A program made the translations under genes and the position numbers. Below, piece by piece: positions 8,559-17,473 of a DNA stretch of 64,000 bases. Each line of letters starts with the position of its first letter. Within the stretch, counting starts at the first letter, position 1. Under the pieces are notes generated by a model. The model did not search any database, was not told the origin of the DNA, and saw only the letters and a list, made by a program, of their open reading frames with translations. Source of the stretch: Acidimicrobiaceae bacterium (GTDB lineage: Bacteria > Actinomycetota > Acidimicrobiia > Acidimicrobiales > Ilumatobacteraceae); NCBI GenBank assembly GCA_016722025.1, contig JADKGZ010000003.1, forward strand, positions 338,853 through 402,852. Reading direction: 5' to 3'.

Positions 8559-10722
8559 CCCGGCCCTCCCGCATCGCAGCTCGTGTCGTCGCGGCCGTCG
8601 CGTGGCTCGGTGCGTCACTGCTCGTGGTCGACTTCCCGCATGCGAGGCCGGTGGCGGCGGCGGCGTCTCGCCTCGGTCTCGTGTCGCAGACGCCGTACGG
8701 CGCGCCGGCCGACGGCGCCGTGACGTTCGTGCTGTCCGTGCCCGGCAACATCGACCTCGCGGCACTGCCCGACGCGACGGTGGTGGTCACCGCCTACCGA
8801 CCGGTGGCAACTCGTCTCGACCTCGACAAGGTCCGCGCCGGCACGCTGCCCCGCATCGTCGATGGCGTCGACTTCCCTGCCGCCGCGCTGCCTCGACCCG
8901 CTGCCGACCAGATCGGCGTGGTCGTCACGCTGGAGACCAGCACTCGCAGTACCGGCGCGCTGCAGCTGGCCAACCCTGGGCTGTACCCGGTGCTGGTCGA
9001 ACTGCAGGACAACGGCACGGTGCTCGCCGAGCTGCTCACCTTCGTGCACCGCCTCCCGGCGGCCGACGAGCCGCAGGAGGTCGCGCTGCCGGTGGCTGTC
9101 GCGATGACCACCACGTCGACGGTGGTCATCGACGACGACAACGAGGTTGTCGTCGACAGCACGATCATGAAGGAGTTCGGCCTGCTGGCCGACCTGCTGG
9201 AGGCGTCCACGGTGCCGATCTCGGTGCGCGTGCCGCCGGCGTTGCTGTTCGCCATCGCCCAACACGGCGCTGCCGGGGCGGCACTGGCCGACCGGCTGGC
9301 CACGGGCCTGGCCAGGAACGAGGTGCTGTCGTCACCACGACTGCCGCTCGACGCCTCTCAGGCGGCGGCGGCCGGCCAGCAGTCGCTCTACACGCAATGG
9401 CTGCGCGACGGCGAGGACGACCTCACCACCTTCATCTCCAACCTGTCGGTGGGCACGGTCGCGTTCATGGACGGCCCGCTCACTGGCGCGGGTGGCACCA
9501 TGCTGCGCGATCTCGGCGCACGGCTGATCGTCACGACCCGAAGATCTTCGACGCGCTGCCCGACACCACCGGCATCTACACCGACTTCAGCCAACTCGTG
9601 AACATCGAGGTGTCGCCCGGCGTCAACGTCGACGCCACCGTCACCGATCGCAGGTTCGCGACGTTGCTCGAGCGGCGCACGACGACACCCGCGCTCACCG
9701 CTGTGTACGCGGTCACCGATCTGCTCGCGTACCGACAGGAGATGGTCGACGCCGACCTCGACGACGAAGGGAACGGCGTCGGCGACCCCAGCGAACACGG
9801 GGTCACCCTGGGCACCACAGATCTCTCCTTGCCGCAGATCGACACCTACCGAGCCATCGCCTCCTTGCTCGCAGAGACGCCCGGCCTGCAACCCACCACC
9901 CTCGAGCGGCTGGGCATCCGCACCGAGCACCTGGTGCTGCCGGCACCCATCGGCGAGGTGACGGTGGGCCTGCCCAGCGAGGGCGACGGCAGCATCGACG
10001 ACCGCATCGCGGTGGTCAGCTCGCTGAGCGATGCCGCGCAGAGCACCGGCAGCATGCTGCCGGTCGACGACGAGCGAGCAGCCGAGTGGCAACAGGTGAT
10101 CGACCGCCTGCCCACCAGCGCGCTCAGCGACGATCGAGTCGATGCGCTCGCAACCGATCTGATCCAGCAGTTCGGCGCGATTCGAAACTCGGTGGAGGTG
10201 CCCGCCGGGTTCTCGTTCACGCTCACCGGCCGCACCACCACGCTGCCCATCAAGCTCTACAACAGCAGCGACACTCCACTCACGGTGCGCGTGCACATGA
10301 GCTCGTCGAAGCTGCTGTTCCCTGATGGCGACCTCGTGCAGGAACTGCAGCCGCTGTCGTTCACGGAAGTGCCCATCAAGATCGAGGCGCGCACCAACGG
10401 CAGCTTCCCCGTGACGTTGACGGTGCTCACGCCGACCGGCGACGAGTTGGCGCCGCCGGTAACACTCAGCGCCAGCGTCAACGCACTGAGCGGCTTCGGC
10501 AACCTGGTCACTGGCGCGTTCCTGCTGGTGGTGCTCACCTGGTGGGTTCGCCACGTGCGTCAGAACCGACGGAGCCGGGCGACCGCGTCGGCCGCGGTGC
10601 GCCACCCGGTGCGCAACGGCAAGGCGAACGGCAACGCGACGGGCGACGACGGCACCCGTGACCCCATGGGCGACGCGGCGCTGTCACCCGATGCCGCAAC
10701 GAGTACCCTTCCGCCGTTGTGA
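8555..10722 (+). pseudogene. DUF6049 envelope protein (Rv3909-like) with one frameshift
   Basis: A secreted, membrane-anchored protein of about 720 residues in the slot of mycobacterial Rv3909, between the CCA enzyme and the MviN region. An N-terminal signal/anchor helix (residues about 8-35) is followed by a large extracellular part, and a C-terminal helix (TGAFLLVVLTWW) precedes a basic tail. The reading frame is broken once near 9534-9545: bases 8555 to there read in one frame, the rest in the frame one base back. Loss of one GACC unit or of one base would explain it. Both halves look normal, so this is a recent indel or an assembly error. Its 3' end overlaps degV by four bases. Confidence 0.8.
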
Positions 10723-11576
10723 GCACCAATCGCGTCCGCATCGTCACCGACTCCGCTTGCGACCTCCCCCAGCGCGTCGCCGACGAGCTCGGGATCGAGA
10801 TCGTCCCTCTCACCATCCGCATCGACGGCCACGAGTACGTCGACCGCGCCGACCTCACCCCGGCCGAGTTCTGGGCCAAGTGCGCCGCCTCGCCCAACCT
10901 GCCCGAAACCGCAGCGCCGGCGCCCGGCCACTTCGAAGCTGCGTACCGGCGCCTCGCGGCCGATGGCGCCACCAGCGTGGTCGCCATCAACCTCAGCGCG
11001 TCGCTGTCCGCCACCATGCAGTCCGCCGAGCTCGGCGCCCGCGGTGTCGCCGACACCATTCCGGTCACCGTGGTCGACAGCCAGCAGTGCACGCTCGGCC
11101 TCGGCGCCATCGTGATGGACTGCGCCCGGCTGGCGGCCGGTGGCGCCAGCCACCAGGCCGTGGTCGACCGTGCCCGCGACCTGGCCACCCGCACCAAGGT
11201 GTGGGGCGCGCTCGACACGCTGGAGAACCTGAAGAAGGGTGGTCGCATCGGCGGCGCCAAGGCCATGCTGGCCTCGGCCCTGGCGATCAAGCCGATCATC
11301 GAGGTGCGCGACGGCAAGGTGGAACAAGGCGGCAAGCAGCGCACGCGCGGCAAGGCGCTCGCCTTCCTGGTGGAGACCCTGGTCAACGCCGGACCGGTGG
11401 AGAACCTGATGGTCATCAACGCCGACTGCAGCGACGTCGACGCGTTCGTCGAGCAGTTGCGACCGCACTACGCCGGCGAGATCGTGGTCGGCGACATCGG
11501 CCCCGTCGTCGGCAGCCACGCCGGCCGGGGCACCATCGGCATCGCGTACTGCGTCGCGAGCTCGCCACCCACCTGA
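10719..11576 (+). CDS. DegV family fatty-acid-binding protein
   Basis: A 285-residue DegV/FakB-type protein. These bind a fatty acid and, in firmicutes, present it to the kinase FakA. The N-terminal RIVTDSACDLP motif, the SASLSAT loop that contacts the carboxylate, and the C-terminal IGPVVGSHAGRGTIGI glycine-rich segment are all present. It starts at a GTG overlapping the DUF6049 stop (GTGA). In many actinobacteria murJ/mviN sits at this point, so DegV is unexpected here. No fakA-like gene is visible in the window. Confidence 0.92.
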   Translation: MSTNRVRIVTDSACDLPQRVADELGIEIVPLTIRIDGHEYVDRADLTPAEFWAKCAASPNLPETAAPAPGHFEAAYRRLAADGATSVVAINLSASLSATMQSAELGARGVADTIPVTVVDSQQCTLGLGAIVMDCARLAAGGASHQAVVDRARDLATRTKVWGALDTLENLKKGGRIGGAKAMLASALAIKPIIEVRDGKVEQGGKQRTRGKALAFLVETLVNAGPVENLMVINADCSDVDAFVEQLRPHYAGEIVVGDIGPVVGSHAGRGTIGIAYCVASSPPT

Positions 11577-11692
11577 GCCGCCCGCCGGGCCGCACATCGG
11601 CCTCAGCACCACCGAGCGATCTGACAAACAGTGGCCGTCGGTTCGATTGCCCGGGAACGAGGGCGGCTCGCCACTATCGTCGACGGACGGAC

Positions 11693-13519
11693 ATGTCTGA
11701 CAGCAACTCTGGCGCGAACACCACGTCGCTGCCGCCCGCCATTCTCGTCCAGCGCTACCGGCTGGAGCGTAGGCTCGCGCAAGGAGGCATGGCCGAGGTG
11801 TGGCTGGGCACCGACCTCTCACTCACTCGCCAGGTCGCCGTCAAGCTGCTCAAACCCACGCTGGCGGCCGACCCCGTGGTGGCCGAACGCTTCCGTCGGG
11901 AAGCGATTGCCGTAGCGCAGCTCAGCCACCCCAACATCGTTGCGGTGTACGACGCGGTGGAAGACATCATCGGCGCCGAGAAGCGTCAGGCAGTGGTGAT
12001 GCAACTGGTCAACGGCAAGAGCCTGCGTCAGTTGCTCGACGAGCAGAAGCGGCTCAGCCCCGATCTCACCATGCACATCGGTGCGTGCGTGGCTTCGGCA
12101 CTTGCATGCGCGCATCAGGCCAACCTCGTGCACCGCGACGTGAAGCCCGGCAACATCCTCATCACGCCCGACGGGCGGGTGCTGCTCACCGACTTCGGCA
12201 TCGCCAAGGGCCTCGGCAGCACCGACGACGACCTCACCAGCCCCAACGTGATGATGGGTACCGCCAAGTACCTCTCCCCCGAGCAGGTGCGCGGCCGCAA
12301 GCTCGACGGTCGCGCCGACCTGTACTCGCTGGGCCTGGTGCTGTACGAGTGCCTCGCCGGCCGCGTGCCCTTCCTGGGGGAGACCGACGCCGACACTGCG
12401 CTGGCACGCCTCAATCGCGATCCAACGGATCTCACTCGCTTGCGGCCCACGCTGCCCTATGGGCTGGCGCCGCTCATTCATCGACTGCTGTGCCGCAAGC
12501 CTGACGACCGATACTCCACGGGTACCGAAGTGCGCAACGAACTGCAACGCATCGCCGGCCAGCCACGCAACGACCTCACCGGCGACACCAGCCGCGATCT
12601 GTCGCGTGGCAACACGCCACCCAACACGCCACCCAACACGCCACCCAACACGCCACGACAGAGCAGTCGCACCGGCCAGACACCCACTCAACGCAGCGAC
12701 ACCCGCTCACGCACCACTGGCGCCACCCCCACCGTCGCGAGCGCAACCGGGCCGGGCGCCCGCCGCTCGAGCCCGGTGAGCAGTGCTCGCACACCCACAC
12801 CGGTGGGCGGTTACCAGCCCGTGCGGCCGGGGCGTGCCGCCGGCGCACCGGTGCGCGCCGACCGCACGCCTCCCGCCACCACACGGCCGCGCCAGCAACC
12901 CAACCGCAAGTTCGAGCAGAAGAGCACGCCATCGACGGTGGTCGTCGGCGCGCTGCTGTTGATCGCCTTCATCGTGGGCCTGGTGCTCTGGGTCACGATG
13001 GGCAACGACGATGCAACAGGCTTCACGCCGGCGAGCACGGCTGCACCCGACACGGTCGTCACCGTTGCCGGCCCCACTCCCGCCATCACCTCCGTACGAA
13101 CCTTCGACCCCGACGGCGACCAGCAGGAGCGCGACGACCTCGCCGCACTGGTCACCGACAACGATCTCAGCACTGCCTGGACCACCGTGTGCTACTCGTC
13201 GCAGTACCTGGGCGGCAAGCAAGGCGTCGGTCTCGTCGCCGACCTCGGCAGTGCCGGCACCGGCACCTTCACCGTGGCCATCGGCAGTGCCCCCTACCAG
13301 CTGAAGGTCTTCGCGGCACCCGAGGGCACGCAGCCCACCACGTTCTCGGAGTGGGGCGAGGCGGTCGGGTCGTTCAACGGTCAGCAGGCGGGAACGGTGG
13401 CAGTCGACCTCGCCACGCCTGCTCGCTACGTGCTGGTGTCGTTCAACGAGCTCGGCACCGACAACGCGTGCACCGACAACCCGTATCGCGGGGCGATCAA
13501 CGAGCTCGGCTTCGCCTGA
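11693..13519 (+). CDS. Transmembrane Ser/Thr protein kinase with MviN-like extracellular domain
   Basis: A 608-residue one-pass membrane kinase. The cytoplasmic Hanks-type domain (about 20-285) has every catalytic element: ATP lysine K51 in VAVKLLKP, HRDVKPGN near 147, DFG near 167, and APE-like SPEQ. A disordered linker with NTPP repeats follows, then a transmembrane helix near 416-437 and a C-terminal domain (about 466-608) of discoidin-like beta type (TDNDLSTAW, GVGLVADLG). Mycobacterial MviN carries the same kinase-helix-beta domain order, but fused behind the MurJ flippase and with a dead kinase. Here it stands alone and looks active. It precedes the sigma gene as in the mycobacterial mviN-sigM order. 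Targets are unknown; cell-wall control is inferred. Confidence 0.88.
   Translation: MSDSNSGANTTSLPPAILVQRYRLERRLAQGGMAEVWLGTDLSLTRQVAVKLLKPTLAADPVVAERFRREAIAVAQLSHPNIVAVYDAVEDIIGAEKRQAVVMQLVNGKSLRQLLDEQKRLSPDLTMHIGACVASALACAHQANLVHRDVKPGNILITPDGRVLLTDFGIAKGLGSTDDDLTSPNVMMGTAKYLSPEQVRGRKLDGRADLYSLGLVLYECLAGRVPFLGETDADTALARLNRDPTDLTRLRPTLPYGLAPLIHRLLCRKPDDRYSTGTEVRNELQRIAGQPRNDLTGDTSRDLSRGNTPPNTPPNTPPNTPRQSSRTGQTPTQRSDTRSRTTGATPTVASATGPGARRSSPVSSARTPTPVGGYQPVRPGRAAGAPVRADRTPPATTRPRQQPNRKFEQKSTPSTVVVGALLLIAFIVGLVLWVTMGNDDATGFTPASTAAPDTVVTVAGPTPAITSVRTFDPDGDQQERDDLAALVTDNDLSTAWTTVCYSSQYLGGKQGVGLVADLGSAGTGTFTVAIGSAPYQLKVFAAPEGTQPTTFSEWGEAVGSFNGQQAGTVAVDLATPARYVLVSFNELGTDNACTDNPYRGAINELGFA
12611..12655 (+). 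repeat. 12-bp tandem repeat encoding NTPP
   Basis: Three perfect copies of AACACGCCACCC and a partial fourth encode four Asn-Thr-Pro units in the linker between kinase domain and membrane helix. The unit length keeps the frame, so copy-number change would alter only linker length. Confidence 0.9.
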
Positions 13520-13561
13520 CGTGACGCTCGGTGCAGGTCACCGGGCACTAACGTCGACCAC

Positions 13562-15121
13562 ATGGCTGCGCCGCTCGACGATCGTGCGCTCGTCACGGCA
13601 GCGCAGAGTGGCGATCGCGGGGCGCTCGACCAGCTCCTTCGGCGTCACTACGACCGCGTGCACGGCGTCTGCCGGCGCATCACCGGCAACGATGCCGACG
13701 CCGCCGACGCCGCGCAGGAGGCAATGATCGCCATGGTGCGCGGGCTGGCCCGCTTCGACGGTCGTGCCTCGTTCGGTACCTGGGCATACCGCATCGCCAC
13801 CAACGCCAGCCTCGACGAGCTGCGCCGGCGCCGGCGCCGGCCGCTGCTGGCGGGCCGCGACCAGCACGGGCACGAGCGCCCCGACGTACGCGACGGCCAC
13901 GAACGAGCCGACGCCACGGCCGGTGATCGCATCGAGCAACTCGGTGACCGCCACCTGCTCGATGCTGCGCTGCTGGCCCTGCCGGAGGACTTCCGCGTGC
14001 CGGTGGTGCTGCGTGATGTCGCCGACCTCGACTATGCCGAGATCGCAGCGGTGCTCGACATCCCTGTCGGCACGGTCAAGAGCCGCATCGCCCGTGGCCG
14101 CGGAATGCTCGCCCACACGATCTCGCGGGCCGACGGGAACCAGCACGCCTCCTCGGATCGTCCAACGAACGCATCCGACGACACGAACCTGAACGACACG
14201 AACCTGAACGACACGAACCTGAACGACACGACCCGACATGACCCGCCCCGACATGAACGACCCGACATGAACGACGACGAACTGCTGCACCTCAACGAGC
14301 TGGCAAGCGCCTACCTCGATGGCGACGTGACTGCTGACGAGCGCGCCCGCGTCGAGTCGTCGCCGGAGCTGCAGTCGCTCGTCGCCACCTTCGGCCGGCT
14401 CCGCGGTGTGCTTGCCGACGCACCTGTGGTCGCTGCCGGCACACGGGAGGCCGCCTTCCTCGCCGCCTTCGCCCAGCTCGACGATGTTGCCGCCGACTCC
14501 TCCCCGCTCACCGGTGGCGTACGGGCCTCGGTCACCCAACTCGACTCGCGTCGTCGCTGGCCGCGTGTGGCGCTGTCGGCCGCCGCCGGTCTGCTGCTCG
14601 TCGGCGTGGTCGGTGTCGCAGTCCTCGACGGGCGCGGTGGCGACGACTCGCAGAGCTCCAGCGCAACGGAAGCGGCAGCGGCCGACATGCAGACCGACAT
14701 GCAGACCGGTGGCGCACCGGAAGCCATCGACGCAGCTCCCATGTCGACGATCGGCTCGATCAGCGGCAGCGCACAGGTGGGCGCCATCATCGACACCCCC
14801 GAGCAACTGCTCACGCTGCAGGCGCCGCCGATGGGCGATGCTGCGCCGGCCGCCACCGAGTTCGACCAGCCCGACTCGTCGTCGGTCAACACGCTGGCCG
14901 CCGAGCAGCCAACCAGCCTCGACAGCACCGTCGACACCGCCGCGGCCAAGATCGATGGTGCGTTTGCGCGGCCGGCGTTGGCGTGTCTCAACGAACAGCA
15001 ACAGTTCCTGGCCGACATCCAGTACCAGGGCATCTTCGCGATCGCCGCACGCGATATGGTCACGGGTGTGACCCAGGCCATCACCGACGACTGCGTCGTG
15101 CTCGCCAGCGTCGGGCCCTGA
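13562..15121 (+). CDS. ECF sigma factor fused in frame to a membrane anti-sigma domain (SigM/RsmA locus)
   Basis: One continuous 519-residue protein joins two normally separate partners. Residues about 8-75 are sigma-2 (DAADAAQEAM, FDGRASFGTWAYRI) and about 130-190 sigma-4 (VVLRDVADLDYAEIA, GTVKSRIARGR). A linker of three DTNLN repeats leads to an anti-sigma-like segment from Met236 (ELASAYLDGDVTADERARVE), a transmembrane helix near 334-355 and an extracytoplasmic tail. In mycobacteria sigM and its anti-sigma gene overlap at this locus; here no stop separates them. The internal in-frame ATG at 14267 lacks a convincing ribosome site, though separate translation cannot be excluded. Proteolytic release of the sigma part is inferred. 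Confidence 0.85.
   Translation: MAAPLDDRALVTAAQSGDRGALDQLLRRHYDRVHGVCRRITGNDADAADAAQEAMIAMVRGLARFDGRASFGTWAYRIATNASLDELRRRRRRPLLAGRDQHGHERPDVRDGHERADATAGDRIEQLGDRHLLDAALLALPEDFRVPVVLRDVADLDYAEIAAVLDIPVGTVKSRIARGRGMLAHTISRADGNQHASSDRPTNASDDTNLNDTNLNDTNLNDTTRHDPPRHERPDMNDDELLHLNELASAYLDGDVTADERARVESSPELQSLVATFGRLRGVLADAPVVAAGTREAAFLAAFAQLDDVAADSSPLTGGVRASVTQLDSRRRWPRVALSAAAGLLLVGVVGVAVLDGRGGDDSQSSSATEAAAADMQTDMQTGGAPEAIDAAPMSTIGSISGSAQVGAIIDTPEQLLTLQAPPMGDAAPAATEFDQPDSSSVNTLAAEQPTSLDSTVDTAAAKIDGAFARPALACLNEQQQFLADIQYQGIFAIAARDMVTGVTQAITDDCVVLASVGP
14180..14230 (+). repeat. 15-bp tandem repeat at the sigma/anti-sigma junction
   Basis: Three identical copies of GACACGAACCTGAAC plus six bases of a fourth encode the hydrophilic linker between sigma and anti-sigma domains. 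The 15-base unit preserves frame. Confidence 0.92.
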
Positions 15122-15128
15122 GCACGCC

Positions 15129-15752
15129 ATGCAGGTAGCCCTGCTGGTCGCCACCGGTCTCGCCGCGCTGGCCAACTGGTGGTCACGGTTCCATCACTCC
15201 GATCGTGTCGAGGCGTGGGCCAAACCGCTCACCACGATGCTGGTCATCGGTCTCGCGCTGGCGAACGACTCACCCACCGGGCAGGTGGCCACCGCGGTGA
15301 TCGCGCTCGCGCTGTGCCTGGAAGGCGACATCGCGCTGATGCCCGCCGTCGACAAGTTCGTCGTCGGCCTCGCATCGTTCCTGCTCGGCCACCTGGTCTT
15401 CATCGTGCTGTTCGCGCAGTACGGCATGCCGCACCTCGCGCTGGGTGCCATCGCGCTCGTGCTCGTCACCGCGCTCGCGGCAACGGCCGGCCGCCACATC
15501 GTGCGCGCCGCCGCCGAGAGTGCCCCCGAGTTGCGCCTACCGGTTGTTGCCTACCTCGGTGTCATCTCGGCCATGGCGGTGTGCGGGTGGGCAACAGGGC
15601 GCGGCTGGGTCATCGCCGGCACCACGTTGTTCGTGGTCAGCGACTCGTTGCTGGGCTGGCGTCAGTTCGTGCGTTCCCACGCGTGGATGGCGGTGGCCGT
15701 GATGGTCACCTACCACGCGGCGATCGTGTCGCTGGCGCTCAGCCTCTGGTGA
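15129..15752 (+). CDS. YhhN family (lysoplasmalogenase-like) membrane protein
   Basis: A 207-residue integral membrane protein with about eight hydrophobic helices in the pattern of YhhN/TMEM86, which includes enzymes that cleave the vinyl ether of lysoplasmalogens. Family-type conserved polar positions appear in CLEGDIAL (about 61-68), FLLGHLVFI and FVVSDSLLGWRQF. It follows the sigma/anti-sigma gene by seven bases and is probably in the same transcript. Enzyme activity in actinobacteria is unproven. Confidence 0.85.
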   Translation: MQVALLVATGLAALANWWSRFHHSDRVEAWAKPLTTMLVIGLALANDSPTGQVATAVIALALCLEGDIALMPAVDKFVVGLASFLLGHLVFIVLFAQYGMPHLALGAIALVLVTALAATAGRHIVRAAAESAPELRLPVVAYLGVISAMAVCGWATGRGWVIAGTTLFVVSDSLLGWRQFVRSHAWMAVAVMVTYHAAIVSLALSLW

Positions 15753-15774
15753 ACCGCCGGGTAGGCTCCAGCTC

Positions 15775-16101
15775 ATGCCGGGTAACCCCTTCACCGATCC
15801 CAACTGGGCCCCCGACCTCGCCGACACTGTCGAGCGCGCGGTCGGCAAGGTTCGCACCGTGGCCACCGACAACGCCGTCAAGGCCTCGCGTGGCGTCGTG
15901 TTCGGAGTGCTCGCGCTCTTCGTCGGGCTGGTGGCCGTGCCGTTGCTGGTCATCCTGCTGCTCGGTGTGCTGCGCGAAACCCTTGGCTTCTTCGTCAGCC
16001 ATGGCCGCGCGGTGTGGATCTCGTACATGGCGCTCGGCGCCATCTTGATGATCGCCGGCTTCGTGGCACTGCGCGCCCGCCACAGCAAGGAACCTGCATG
16101 A
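15775..16101 (+). CDS. Small two-helix membrane protein, holin-like
   Basis: A 108-residue protein with a soluble N-terminal segment (about 1-40) and two hydrophobic helices (about 43-66 and 80-100), then a short basic tail. This resembles the phage-holin-like or DUF-type small membrane proteins found in actinobacterial envelope clusters. Its stop overlaps the trxB start (ATGA), so it is in the trxB transcript. No function can be assigned. Confidence 0.65.
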   Translation: MPGNPFTDPNWAPDLADTVERAVGKVRTVATDNAVKASRGVVFGVLALFVGLVAVPLLVILLLGVLRETLGFFVSHGRAVWISYMALGAILMIAGFVALRARHSKEPA

Positions 16102-17045
16102 GCCACCACTCGGTGCTCATCATCGGGTCCGGTCCGGCCGGTCTCACCGCAGCCATCTACACCGCCCGCGCCAACCTGGCACCGCTGGTCATCGAAGGCG
16201 AGCCCAGCAGCACCAGCGATCAGCCAGGTGGCCAACTGATGCTCACCACCGAGGTCGAGAACTTCCCCGGCTTCCCAGAGGGCATCATGGGCCCCGACCT
16301 GATGATGCGGTGTCGTGAGCAGGCCGCTCGGTTCGGTGCAGAGTTCCTCACCGAGAAGGTCACCGCGGTCGATTTCAGTGAACGACCGTTCAAGGTGTGG
16401 GTACGCGACACCGTGCACACGGCCGATGCCGTCATCGTCTCCACTGGCGCGCAGAGCCTGATGCTGGGCCTCGAGGCGGAGACCCGACTTCTCGGCCACG
16501 GCCTCTCCACGTGCGCCACCTGCGACGGCTTCTTCTTCCGTGAGCAGCTGATCGCCGTGGTCGGCGGTGGCGACAGTGCGGTCGAGGAAGCAACGTTCCT
16601 CACCAAGTTCGCGTCCAAGGTCATCCTGGTGGTGCGCCGCGACGAGCTGCGGGCGAGCAAGATCATGCAAGAGCGAGCACTGGCCAACCCCAAGATCGAG
16701 CTGTGCTGGAACACCGTCGTCGACGACCTGCTCGGCACCGACAAGCTCGAGGGCGCCATCGTGCGCAACGTGGTCACCGGTGAGGTCACCACCTTGCCGG
16801 TCACCGGCTTGTTCGTCGCCATCGGGCACCGCCCCAACACCGACCTGTTCAAGGGCGTGCTGGCGATGGAGGACAACGGCTACCTGATCACCCGACCAGG
16901 GTCGTCGTACACCGACATCGAGGGCGTCTTCGCCTGCGGCGACGTGCAGGATCACACCTATCGCCAGGCCATCACCGCAGCCGGCTCGGGCTGCATGGCT
17001 GCAATCGACACCGAACGCTGGCTCGAGTCGACTCACCACGGCTGA
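16098..17045 (+). CDS. trxB: Thioredoxin-disulfide reductase
   Basis: NADPH- and FAD-dependent enzyme that reduces thioredoxin. At 315 residues it has the family's usual length. Motifs: FAD site GSGPAG (about 10-15), redox-active CATC in STCATCDGFFF (about 138), NADPH site GGGDSAVEEA, and the second FAD segment VFACGDVQD. The ATG at 16098 overlaps the preceding stop by four bases. It is followed by trxA, so the complete thioredoxin system is encoded together as in other actinobacterial origin regions. Confidence 0.96.
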   Translation: MSHHSVLIIGSGPAGLTAAIYTARANLAPLVIEGEPSSTSDQPGGQLMLTTEVENFPGFPEGIMGPDLMMRCREQAARFGAEFLTEKVTAVDFSERPFKVWVRDTVHTADAVIVSTGAQSLMLGLEAETRLLGHGLSTCATCDGFFFREQLIAVVGGGDSAVEEATFLTKFASKVILVVRRDELRASKIMQERALANPKIELCWNTVVDDLLGTDKLEGAIVRNVVTGEVTTLPVTGLFVAIGHRPNTDLFKGVLAMEDNGYLITRPGSSYTDIEGVFACGDVQDHTYRQAITAAGSGCMAAIDTERWLESTHHG

Positions 17046-17137
17046 CCCACTCGCCGGTGCCGGCGAGCAGGGAATGGCTGCCTCGCCTCGCCGGTTGCAG
17101 GGCGCTAGCATCACGTTTCCCAGCGAAAGGACCAGCC

Positions 17138-17473
17138 ATGGCCGATGGCATCGTCACCCTCACCACATCCACGTTCGATGAGACCGTCGCGTCGAGCGAC
17201 AAGCCGATTCTCGTCGACTTCTGGGCGGAGTGGTGCGGCCCGTGCAAGATGATCGCTCCCATTCTCGGCGAGATCGCCACCGAGCAACCCGGCATCATCA
17301 TTGCCAAGCTCAACGTCGACGAGAACCCCGACATCGCCATGCGCTTCAACGTGATGAGCATTCCTACGCTGTTGATCTTCGACAAGGGTGAGGTGCAGAA
17401 GCGCCTCGTTGGCGCCAAGGGCAAGGGCCAACTCCTGCAGGAGCTGAACGAATTTCTGCCTACTTCCCGCTGA
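17138..17473 (+). CDS. trxA: Thioredoxin
   Basis: A 111-residue cytoplasmic thioredoxin. The active site WCGPCK (about 31-36) and the cis-proline loop SIPTL are intact, as is the usual length. The ATG at 17138 is favoured by an AAAGGA ribosome site and by matching the thioredoxin fold; an earlier in-frame ATG at 17057 adds residues with no homology. It is the electron carrier for the adjacent TrxB. The 3' end overlaps the cwlM-like gene. Confidence 0.96.
   Translation: MADGIVTLTTSTFDETVASSDKPILVDFWAEWCGPCKMIAPILGEIATEQPGIIIAKLNVDENPDIAMRFNVMSIPTLLIFDKGEVQKRLVGAKGKGQLLQELNEFLPTSR

Noticed and set aside
9530..9545. Programmed -1 frameshifting in the DUF6049 gene
   Set aside because: No slippery heptamer or downstream pseudoknot is visible at the break; an indel explains it better.
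11640..11692. ECF-type promoter (GGGAAC ... CGTC) before the kinase gene
   Set aside because: The spacer is about 19 bases, longer than the 16-17 expected, so the match is not reliable.
13538..15175. Minus-strand frame of 545 codons over the sigma fusion gene
   Set aside because: High-GC shadow with His/Arg/Val-rich composition; the plus strand encodes clear sigma domains.
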